Assembly (NCBI GenBank): GCA_902800525.1
Contig: CADCEV010000004.1
Coordinates: forward strand, 183,263-247,262
Origin: an uncultured Bacteroidales bacterium
GTDB taxonomy: Bacteria; Bacteroidota; Bacteroidia; Bacteroidales; Paludibacteraceae
Reading direction: 5' to 3'
Length of the DNA stretch: 64,000 bases
The notes under the pieces were generated by a model that saw only the letters and a list, made by a program, of their open reading frames with translations, had not been told where the DNA came from and did not search any database. Below, piece by piece: positions 42,986 to 49,662 of the stretch (positions are counted from its first letter, which is position 1; the number at the start of each line of letters is the position of its first letter). Position numbers and translations under genes: made by a program.

Positions 42986-43119
42986 CTTGATTATTTACGA
43001 TTTAACGATTTACGATTTGACGATTGAGAGGAATTTACGATTTACAGAGGACAATCGAACAATTTTATTCAATTGAACAATAAATCGTACCTCGTCAATC
43101 GTCCAATCGTCAATTAAAT
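42986..43119. repeat. TTTACGATT / CGTCAATCG simple-word spacer
   Basis: The 134-base gap between eda and the broken kdgK is composed mainly of TTTACGATTTAACGATT and CGTCAATCGTCCAATCG words. Confidence 0.7.
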
Positions 43120-44065
43120 TTATCTTTGTACTCGACCATTCGCATTACCACCTGCAAGGCTCAGAACCTCATCCTCAGAAACGAGGTTGTAGTCGCCGTT
43201 GATGGTGTGCTTCAGGGCCGAAGCAGCTACTGCGAACTCAAGCGCTGCACCTTGGTTATCCGGGTATTTGAGCATACCGTGGATCAGACCGCCGGAGAAG
43301 CTGTCACCACCACCCACGCGGTCGATGATCGGGTTGATCTCGTAACGCTTGCTCTGGTAGAACTCCTTGCCGTTGTAGATCATCGCCTTCCAGCCGTTGA
43401 AAGTAGCGCTGAAACTCTCGCGAAGCGTCGAAACAACATACTTGAAGCCGAACTCTTTCATCATCTGCTCGAAGATGCCCTTGTAGCCCTCAGCGTTGGT
43501 CTCGCCGCCTTCTCGGACGCATGATCGAGATAGCTTTCTCGCTGGTCCACAGTTTCTTACGGAAGTTCAGGTCAACCGATACAGTTACGCCGTGACGTTT
43601 TGCAGCCTCGCAAGCGAGTTTGGTGATCTCAGCAGCCTTGTCCGAGATAGCCGGAGTGATACCGCTCCAGTGGAACCATGCAGCACCTTCCATGATCTTG
43701 TCGAAGTCAAAATCCTTCGGATCAGCCTCAGCAATAGCGCTGTGTGCACGGTCGTAGATCACTTTCGACGGACGCATAGAAGCACCTGTCTCGCAGTAAT
43801 ACAGACCCACGCGGTCGCCGCCACGAACGATATAATCGTCCTTCACGCCATAACGACGCAACGAGTTAACGGCAATCTGACCGATCTCATGTTTCGGCAG
43901 TTTGGTTACCAGATAAGCCTCGTGACCATAGTTAGCGCACGAAATAGCTACGTTAGCCTCACCACCACCGGGGATGATACGGAAGTGATCAGATTGTACA
44001 AAACGGTCTTGTCCTTCAGGACTCAGGCGGAGCATAATCTCGCCCAATGTAATAATTTTAGCCAT
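43120..44065 (-). pseudogene. kdgK: 2-keto-3-deoxygluconate kinase (PfkB), interrupted by deletion/frameshift
   Basis: The N-terminal part (ATG at 44065, MAKIITLGEIMLRLSPEG, with GGGEANVAISCANYG and SVDLNFRKKLW) runs to MRP at about 43514, then enters a wrong frame and stops at 43490. The C-terminal part resumes in another frame at about 43506 (GETNAEGYKGIFEQMM) and runs to 43120, including the catalytic DRVGGGDSFSGGL. Compared with the family about 80 bases between the two halves are missing, so the fault is a deletion that also shifts frame. The kinase should phosphorylate KDG for Eda. As it stands the hexuronate route is broken, unless this is an assembly error. Confidence 0.85.
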
Positions 44066-44212
44066 AGGTTAAATGAATTAAATTGGTTAATATTGTTGTT
44101 AATTATTTGTTCTTGTTCTGTTTTATTGTTTTATTTGTTTGTGTATATTTGTTCTGCTTTTGTTTGGTTTCTTTATTTGTATTGTTTATATTTGTTATTT
44201 CCTTTTTTGTCC
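44066..44212 (-). other. A-rich, almost G-free leader upstream of kdgK
   Basis: On the minus strand this stretch is dominated by AACAAATA-like words with very few G, consistent with a long unstructured leader of the kdgK transcript. No clear TAnnTTTG promoter is seen. Confidence 0.45.
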
Positions 44213-44245
44213 GCGATGTTCTGTGCCCGGCACCTCCGTTGCCGG
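44213..44245 (+). repeat. REP-like hairpin element, copy a
   Basis: Leader GCGATGTTCTGTGC followed by a six-base stem (CCGGCA 44227-44232, TGCCGG 44240-44245) and loop CCTCCGT. Identical to copy c. Confidence 0.85.
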
Positions 44246-44256
44246 AATCCCCTCCC

Positions 44257-44290
44257 GCAATGTCCTGTGCCCGCGAGTTCCGCGAGCGGG
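44257..44290 (+). repeat. REP-like hairpin element, copy b
   Basis: The leader GCAATGTCCTGTGC is followed by CCGCGAGTTCC and GCGAGCGGG. The leader matches copies a, c and d; the hairpin differs and is shared with the remote copy at 25257. Confidence 0.8.
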
Positions 44291-44314
44291 TATTCCTTTC
44301 TCTCTACCCTTCCA

Positions 44315-45541
44315 TCAGCGATGTTCTGTGCCCGGCACCTCCGTTGCCGGGGTTTCTTCCCCGCATATCCTCTCCGCGATAGCATTGAGTGCCAGGAATC
44401 GGTATCGTAGCGTCTCGTGCGGTATATTTCCCGCTTTTGCTACCACCTCGGCCTCTATCTCTGCCTGCTCATACAGTTCCTTCTCCGGCTCCAACAGCAG
44501 CAGTTTCCCTGCCGCGCAAGCCTCGAAATACACCCCTTGCGGCTTAAAATACTTGTAGTTCGGATCCTCCGGTTTCGGGAATCCCCTCTCCAAAAGTACC
44601 ACTATCGGATGTCCTGCCTCTCGTACCGCCCGGCATATCTGCTTCTCTCCTTCGGAGATAGCCGCCGAAACAAAGACCATCCCTTTCGCCGCTTCATCCA
44701 AACAATCCGCTTTCTTGGCATCTATCTCTGCCTGGTGTAACTTCCGCGAGCATTGAATCACCGCTTTTTGCGGGTAGTCTGCAAGGAAGATGTTCCCCAT
44801 CGCCGTAAAGCTCATCCCTGCTATTTGCAGATGTTGCCGTATTTTGAACAGCTCCGGATTTGCCCGTTTGAGTGCCAACCGCCTCGGATTATCCTTTATA
44901 TAATGTATCAGCGCATCCAGCTGCCCTTTGTGAAACAATATCCGGTCGTGATACCCTTCTGCCCATAGGCCTGTCCTTGTCTTCGTTTCCTCGCCCCTTT
45001 CGTTCTCTCTTTCATCCTCCTTTTCGTTCTCTCTTTCATCCCTTCCTCTCTCCGCCGAACAAAGGTCGGCGGCACATGACATCGTTGTTGGTATCCCGTT
45101 TATATCCATGTCCATGTCTATGCCCATCTCCTTCTCCTCGCGATGTCCTGTGCTCGGCACCTCTGATGCCGAGAGTATCCGCCCATAAGCGCGATTTGTC
45201 CCTGTTTTGTACCCCCGGACTACTTTCCCTAAATGCACCGGCAGTGCCTCCTCCACAAACAGCAGCAGGTGCAAATGGTCGGGCATGATCTGCCTGCATA
45301 GGATGCGTATCTGCGGATATATCTCCGTTATATGCTCTGTCTCCTCCAATACGGCTCGTCCGGTCTCTGTTACGACAGCACGCACACCGCTCTCATCTTC
45401 CTCTATCGTACAAAGCAGCGGCTGTCTGTCACGAACAACGAGAGTGAGCATATATATCCCTCGTCCTTTGTAATCCCATCCCTCGCATCTCCGTTGCATA
45501 GAATGACTTACCTCGTTATATGTGTGACCGTCCTCTGCCAC
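44315..45541 (-). CDS. REP-associated tyrosine transposase (RAYT) with extra C-terminal Rossmann-like domain
   Basis: 408 residues. The Y1/HUH nuclease domain begins at GRGIYMLTLVVRDRQPLL (27-43). The metal site is MPDHLHLLLF (86-95, His89 and His91) and the nucleophile is most likely Tyr214 in LIHYIKDNPRRL. A linker of about 70 residues (121-190), rich in Glu, Arg and Asp, separates these; relatives have a few residues there. Residues 124-134 and 398-408 are translations of REP-like hairpins d and c. Residues about 250-395 form a second domain (GMVFVSAAISEGEKQICRAV, GHPIVVLLERGFP, CAAGKLLLL) resembling DprA-like Rossmann folds. RAYTs cut and join single-stranded REP hairpins. The four elements in and around the gene support that role. 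Confidence 0.85.
   Translation of the reverse strand: MAEDGHTYNEVSHSMQRRCEGWDYKGRGIYMLTLVVRDRQPLLCTIEEDESGVRAVVTETGRAVLEETEHITEIYPQIRILCRQIMPDHLHLLLFVEEALPVHLGKVVRGYKTGTNRAYGRILSASEVPSTGHREEKEMGIDMDMDINGIPTTMSCAADLCSAERGRDERENEKEDERENERGEETKTRTGLWAEGYHDRILFHKGQLDALIHYIKDNPRRLALKRANPELFKIRQHLQIAGMSFTAMGNIFLADYPQKAVIQCSRKLHQAEIDAKKADCLDEAAKGMVFVSAAISEGEKQICRAVREAGHPIVVLLERGFPKPEDPNYKYFKPQGVYFEACAAGKLLLLEPEKELYEQAEIEAEVVAKAGNIPHETLRYRFLALNAIAERICGEETPATEVPGTEHR
44318..44350 (+). repeat. REP-like hairpin element, copy c
   Basis: Same 33 bases as copy a. It encodes, on the opposite strand, the last 11 residues of the RAYT; the RAYT stop codon (44315-44317) directly adjoins the element's first base. 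Confidence 0.85.
44997..45053. repeat. Imperfect tandem repeat TTTCGTTCTCTCTTTCATCC in the RAYT linker
   Basis: Two near-identical copies of about 25 bases encode the repeating RDERENEKEDERENER part of the RAYT linker. Confidence 0.7.
45140..45173 (+). repeat. REP-like hairpin element, copy d, inside the RAYT gene
   Basis: Leader GCGATGTCCTGTG, then a seven-base stem (CTCGGCA, TGCCGAG) with loop CCTCTGA. It encodes SASEVPSTGHR (residues 124-134 of the RAYT) on the opposite strand. The stem shows compensated changes relative to copies a and c. Confidence 0.85.
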
Positions 45542-45605
45542 TTTGCGTCTGTATTTATATTATCGGTCTCTCCTTCTTCCATCCACCTGTCTTCCATTAG
45601 TCTCC

Positions 45606-45649
45606 ATCGGGTGCTCATCGGATGCTCATCGGATGCTCATCGGGTGCTC
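45606..45649. repeat. Four tandem 11-base repeats upstream of the RAYT
   Basis: Four exact-length units ATCGGRTGCTC (second and third have A, first and fourth G), 65 bases upstream of the RAYT start. The array lies in the 165-base gap between the RAYT and the upstream small gene. The arrangement is like an iteron or operator array. Confidence 0.85.
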
Positions 45650-45706
45650 ACTATGACGTCGCCCTGACATCTACGGGAGAATACCTTGTTTTTCACCTTT
45701 CACCTT

Positions 45707-46054
45707 TCAATTATCACCTTTCAATTCGATACTCAGCTCATGCTTGATATAATCGTACAGCCGTCCTTGTATAGGCTTGTTATATTTCCTTGCCTTCCGC
45801 AAAGCCTCCTCATATCGTGCCTGCCATTCCGCTTTGCGCACCGGATCATGCATGATTGCCTTCGTCTCCGCCATCAGCTCCGCAAAGGCCTTCGCCGTCG
45901 GGTGTTCCGCCTTTGCCTTTTTCACCCTCTTGCTCAACTCCGGCTTCGCGCACACTGCCCCGTATTCCCCATTCCCGGGAATCCGCCGTGCATAGTGCCT
46001 TTGATCCACATTCCCCTGCAAGCTATCCACAATATTCACCCACTTCGCTTTCAT
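45707..46054 (-). CDS. Small unknown protein upstream of the RAYT
   Basis: 115 residues, basic and mostly helical. It begins MKAKWVNIVDSLQGNVDQRHYARR, has a central GNGEYGAVCAKPELSKR strand, and ends with a helix pattern (DPVRKAEWQARYEEALRKARKYNKPIQGRLYDYIKHEL). The layout resembles small Bacteroidales proteins I have seen near mobile genes, but I cannot name a family. It is on the same strand as the RAYT and may be its partner. Confidence 0.65.
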   Translation of the reverse strand: MKAKWVNIVDSLQGNVDQRHYARRIPGNGEYGAVCAKPELSKRVKKAKAEHPTAKAFAELMAETKAIMHDPVRKAEWQARYEEALRKARKYNKPIQGRLYDYIKHELSIELKGDN

Positions 46055-46063
46055 TTACTATTT

Positions 46064-46915
46064 CTACTTTTTATGCTTGAAATAGCGTTTCTTCTGCGAT
46101 TTACTCATATCTTGAGTAATAATCTCATCTGTCAGTTTCGGAACGACCACTGTAGTCACTTTCTCGTACTGTACATATTGCGTACCATCCCAAATCTGCG
46201 GAACAAAATGAGTGTATGGATATTCTGTTGCCAGTTCTTTCTGTTTAAAATACTGCTCATCCAAATACACGAACCCTACATATACATTCTCTCCTCGAAC
46301 TAAGCCTATCGGTTGTCCTACCTCCACCGCCTCACCGGGGTCAACCAATGCCTTGAACATATGATAATACACAGCGAATGTCTCGTTCACATGGTTGATA
46401 ACCACACCTTTCTTATCGCCTGTCAGGCACGCAACTCCTCCACGCATAGCATAAACGGTGTCGTTATTCTCTTTTGCAAACGATATATAATTCTCCGTTC
46501 GTTCGCTTTGCTTGAAATGTATGGTATGCGGATCAATTAAAATTCTCTCTTTCGCCTTAAAAGGAAACGCGTAGATAGCTTGTGGATAGTTCTTTTTCGG
46601 GAATGTCCCGCGATAATAACGATATTCGGTTGCGGCATAATTTCCTTCCGAAGCCTGTGATTGTACTGACCTGCTCTCCACTATATTCTCGCCCGGCAGT
46701 GCGTTATAATATCTCGCGCCCTTACGAACAACCATGTACGAACAATAATCTGTATTGATAAAAATACGATCTTTCGACTTGGTCGCATTGTTGTACCTGA
46801 CTACATTTTTCACAATCGGCTCCGGGCTATTGTATAAAGAGAACACCTGCAGAAACTCCTGCGCAGAAACCGTCGCCGCTACGATTAGTAGTACTATCGA
46901 AATTTTGAAGCGCAT
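46064..46915 (-). CDS. Secreted M23-peptidase-like protein, probably inactive
   Basis: 283 residues with a signal peptide (MRFKISIVLLIVAATVSA). The C-terminal half has the lysostaphin-type fold: DTVYAMRGGVACLTGDKKGVVINHVNETFAVYYHMFKALVDPGEAVEVGQPIGLV (about residues 152-206). In active M23 enzymes the zinc ligands are G-H-x-x-x-D, H-x-H; here the first His/Asp pair is not seen and the H-x-H position reads Y-Y-H. It is therefore likely a binding or regulatory relative of cell-wall endopeptidases. No operon link to hexuronate genes is evident. Confidence 0.7.
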   Translation of the reverse strand: MRFKISIVLLIVAATVSAQEFLQVFSLYNSPEPIVKNVVRYNNATKSKDRIFINTDYCSYMVVRKGARYYNALPGENIVESRSVQSQASEGNYAATEYRYYRGTFPKKNYPQAIYAFPFKAKERILIDPHTIHFKQSERTENYISFAKENNDTVYAMRGGVACLTGDKKGVVINHVNETFAVYYHMFKALVDPGEAVEVGQPIGLVRGENVYVGFVYLDEQYFKQKELATEYPYTHFVPQIWDGTQYVQYEKVTTVVVPKLTDEIITQDMSKSQKKRYFKHKK

Positions 46916-46950
46916 AACAAACTATTGAGTATCGTTTATATTTCTTCAAC

Positions 46951-47003
46951 CACATCCCCGCTCACCTCTCGTTTGGAGAGGCAAGCGGGGTGTGAGAGGG
47001 ATT
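46951..47003. repeat. GC-rich nested inverted repeat
   Basis: Outer arms CCCCGCT (46957-46963) and AGCGGGG (46985-46991), inner arms CCTCTC (46966-46971) and GAGAGG (46977-46982), loop GTTTG. It lies directly after the uxaC stop, and no T run follows on the minus strand. It resembles C/G-rich repeats at 29701 and 49621. Confidence 0.7.
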
Positions 47004-48417
47004 AGAACTTGAAGTAGTTCTTTGCGTTGTTGTAGCAGATGTCTTCGACCATCTGTTGAACGCGGGCTTTCTCGTAGCCGGTGTACGGGATCATGCCGTT
47101 CTCGATGTCGTTGCCGAGGACGTTACAGAGCGTACGACGGAAGTACTCATGACGCGGATACGAGAGGAATGAACGGCTGTCGGTCAACATGCCGACGAGA
47201 CGAGAGAGAAGACCGAGGTTCGAGAGCGCCATCATCTGCTTCTCCATGCCGTCTTTCTGATCGAGGAACCACCAGCCGGAACCGAACTGAATCTTACCCG
47301 GAACGGAACCATCTTGGAAGTTACCCAACATCGTTGCGATTACTTCGTTTGCACACGGGTTGAGGTTATAGAGAATGGTCTTAGCGAGGTGTCCTTCGCT
47401 GTTCATCTCGTCGAGGAAATGACTCATCGCTTTTGCGGTCGTGAACTCACCGATGGAGTCGAAACCTGTGTCTGCGCCGAGTTGAGCAAACATTTTCGAG
47501 TTATTGTTACGGATAGCGCCGTAGTGGTATTGCTGGGTCCAACCGGAAGCGTAGTCCATCTCTGCCTGAGCGTGGAGATATGCGTGCTTGTACTGACGGA
47601 TTTCGTATGTGGTCAGCTCTTTGCCTGCAAGGGCTTTTTGGAAGATCGCATTGATCTCTGCGTCGGTATATGGCTCATCGTAGAACTCCTCGATTCCGTG
47701 GTCAGAGAGACGACAACCCATTGACTCAAAGAAGTCATGACGTTTCTGAAGAGCATCTACCATGTCGGCGAAGTTACGAATCTCTACGCCGGCAACCTTA
47801 GCCAGTTTCTCGATGTATGCTTTCCAAGTAGCGGCCTCGATGTTCATGCCTGCGTCCGGACGCCAAGTCGGCAACATGCGAACCTCTGCGGTCGGATCTT
47901 CTTTGACCATCTTGTGCCACTCGAGGCTGTCTGCCGGATCATCAGTCGTACAAACGAGCTCTACGTGATAGTGCTTCATGAGTCCGCGCGGACAGAACTT
48001 CGGATCATTGGCAATCAGGTCGTTGCACTTGTCATAGATAGCACGTGCGGTCTCGGGGTTCAGACGCTCTTCGATGCCGAAAGCGGTCTTGAGCTCCAAA
48101 TGCGTCCAGTGGTACAATGGGTTGCGGAAAGTATAAGGAACGGTCTCTGCCCATTTCTCAAACTTCTCCCAGTCGGTGGTGTCCTTACCGGTGCAATAAC
48201 GCTCGTCCACACCGTTGGAACGCATAGCACGCCATTTGTAGTGGTCGCCCATGAGCCAGATCTGTGCGATGGATTCGAAACGTTTGTTCTCGGCAACCAT
48301 CTGCGGAATAAGGTGGCAGTGATAATCGATAATCGGCATTTTAGCCGCATGATTGTGATACAACTCCTGTGCGGTCTCTGTCTGCAACAGGAAATCTTTG
48401 TCCATGAAAGCTTTCAT
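47002..48417 (-). CDS. uxaC: Glucuronate/galacturonate isomerase
   Basis: 471 residues from the ATG at 48417 (MKAFMDKDFLLQTETAQELYHNHAAKMPIIDYHCHL). Upstream in-frame ATGs overlap the promoter and are rejected. It converts glucuronate or galacturonate to fructuronate or tagaturonate, the first step of hexuronate breakdown. Motifs: DYHCHLIP (about 28-35), GDHYKWRAMRSNG (about 54-66), HWTHLELKTAFGI (about 106-118) and, near the C-terminus, GMLTDSRSFLSYPRHEYFRR (about 411-430). exuT, eda and kdgK lie downstream but are separated by the RAYT region. Confidence 0.95.
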   Translation of the reverse strand: MKAFMDKDFLLQTETAQELYHNHAAKMPIIDYHCHLIPQMVAENKRFESIAQIWLMGDHYKWRAMRSNGVDERYCTGKDTTDWEKFEKWAETVPYTFRNPLYHWTHLELKTAFGIEERLNPETARAIYDKCNDLIANDPKFCPRGLMKHYHVELVCTTDDPADSLEWHKMVKEDPTAEVRMLPTWRPDAGMNIEAATWKAYIEKLAKVAGVEIRNFADMVDALQKRHDFFESMGCRLSDHGIEEFYDEPYTDAEINAIFQKALAGKELTTYEIRQYKHAYLHAQAEMDYASGWTQQYHYGAIRNNNSKMFAQLGADTGFDSIGEFTTAKAMSHFLDEMNSEGHLAKTILYNLNPCANEVIATMLGNFQDGSVPGKIQFGSGWWFLDQKDGMEKQMMALSNLGLLSRLVGMLTDSRSFLSYPRHEYFRRTLCNVLGNDIENGMIPYTGYEKARVQQMVEDICYNNAKNYFKF

Positions 48418-48455
48418 ACTTATTAAATTTGTTAAGTTAAATGAATTTGCGACTG

Positions 48456-48487
48456 CAAAGTTACAAAAAATAAATGACATATGCAAG
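48456..48487 (-). promoter_or_regulatory. Promoter for uxaC
   Basis: On the minus strand, CTTG (48484-48487), 20 bases, then TAACTTTG (48456-48463). The -33 region lies inside the palindrome CATATGCAAGCATATG, which could be an operator. Confidence 0.7.
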
Positions 48488-48575
48488 CATATGCCATTCT
48501 TTTCTTACTTTTTTACGTTTTGCGTCAATTTTTACACATTTAATCATAGTGAATGACATATAAAATGTCCAAAAA

Positions 48576-48607
48576 TTTGCATATGTCAAAAAAAAATAGT
48601 ACCTTTG
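48576..48607 (+). promoter_or_regulatory. Promoter for polyprenyl synthase
   Basis: TTTG (48576-48579, extended TTTGCATATG), 20 bases, then TACCTTTG (48600-48607). Confidence 0.8.
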
Positions 48608-48623
48608 CACCCGATTTTGAATC

Positions 48624-49619
48624 ATGAATAATTTATCAGACATACGGAAGCCGATAGAGGCAGAGTGGAAGCAGTACGAGCGGCTCATGGAGAGTTCGCT
48701 TCGTGCAGAGAACAAGTTGCAGCAGGAAGTGCTTCGCTACGTGGGTTCGCGTCGCGGCAAACAGTTGCGGCCGTTGTTGGTGTTATTGGCAGCGCAGATT
48801 TGCAATCCGGTGACGGACAAAACGCATAAATCTGCGGTCGCGCTGGAGATGTTACACACCGCCAGTTTGATTCACGACGATGTGGTCGATGATTCGGATA
48901 CGCGCAGAGGCATGGCGGCGGTTCATACCAAATGGACCAACAAAGTGGCGGTACTCATCGGCGATTACATGTTGGCGAAAGTAATCGGCCTGACCGCAGA
49001 AGTGCGCAATATCCGCATTTTGGAGATCGTGGCGAACCTCGGTAAGAGCCTCAGCAGCGGCGAAATGGTACAACTGCACGTCGGACAATCGATGTGGATT
49101 GACGAGGAGCAGTATTATAAGGTGATTGAGCAAAAAACCGCACAACTCTTTCAGGCATGTGCAGAAGCCGGAGCGGAGAGTGCCGGTTGTACGCCACGTC
49201 AACGAGCCGCCTTGCGCGAGTACGGACGTTTGTTAGGTCTCTGTTTCCAGATCAAAGATGACATCTTTGACTACAGCGATTTGGAGGAAATAGGCAAACC
49301 GACCATGAGCGATCTGCGTGACGGCAAAGTGACGTTACCGCTCATCGAAGCACTCCGCAGAGCGCCCAAAGACGAAGCGGATGTCATCAAAGTGAAAGGC
49401 GAACAATTGGTTTCCAAGAGTTATTCGCCGGAAGAAGAGGCGCGTGTTTTGGAGGAGATCAAGGCGTTCGTACTGCGTTTCAAAGGCGACGAATATGCGG
49501 TACAACAGATGCTTATGCACAAAAAGAAAGCCGCGGAAGCCCTTTCGGTATTCCGCGACTCAGCAGAAAAAAACAGCCTCATCAGCTTACTCGACTACGC
49601 CATCAACCGCGTTCAGTAA
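48624..49619 (+). CDS. ispB: Polyprenyl (octaprenyl-type) diphosphate synthase
   Basis: 331 residues of the trans-isoprenyl diphosphate synthase family; it builds the side chain of menaquinone. First Asp-rich motif LIHDDVVDDSDTRRG (about residues 87-101), second QIKDDIFDYSDLEE (about 208-221), and GKQLRPLLVLLAA (about 45-57). Chain length cannot be predicted reliably. The ATG follows 16 bases after the promoter. A C/G-rich repeat follows the stop. Confidence 0.92.
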   Translation: MNNLSDIRKPIEAEWKQYERLMESSLRAENKLQQEVLRYVGSRRGKQLRPLLVLLAAQICNPVTDKTHKSAVALEMLHTASLIHDDVVDDSDTRRGMAAVHTKWTNKVAVLIGDYMLAKVIGLTAEVRNIRILEIVANLGKSLSSGEMVQLHVGQSMWIDEEQYYKVIEQKTAQLFQACAEAGAESAGCTPRQRAALREYGRLLGLCFQIKDDIFDYSDLEEIGKPTMSDLRDGKVTLPLIEALRRAPKDEADVIKVKGEQLVSKSYSPEEEARVLEEIKAFVLRFKGDEYAVQQMLMHKKKAAEALSVFRDSAEKNSLISLLDYAINRVQ

Positions 49620-49620
49620 A

Positions 49621-49662
49621 GGGCCTAACCCCAACCCTTCCCTAGAGGGAAGGGAGATAAGA
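49621..49662. repeat. C/G-rich repeat between ispB and sufD
   Basis: Contains CCTAACCCCAACCC followed by the hairpin CTTCCCTAGAGGGAAG. It resembles the element inside the aroA-GT gene at 29701. It lies between convergent genes and may act as a terminator in both directions. Confidence 0.65.

Noticed and set aside
43496-44410. Long plus-strand frame opposite kdgK
   Set aside because: Antisense of the broken kinase plus a T-rich leader and REP elements; no family pattern.
44139-44558. Plus-strand frames rich in Cys, Pro and Phe over the REP elements
   Set aside because: Translation of repeats and of the RAYT antisense strand.
48418-48486. 23-residue N-terminal extension of uxaC
   Set aside because: It contains the uxaC promoter; the ATG at 48417 begins the conserved N-terminus.
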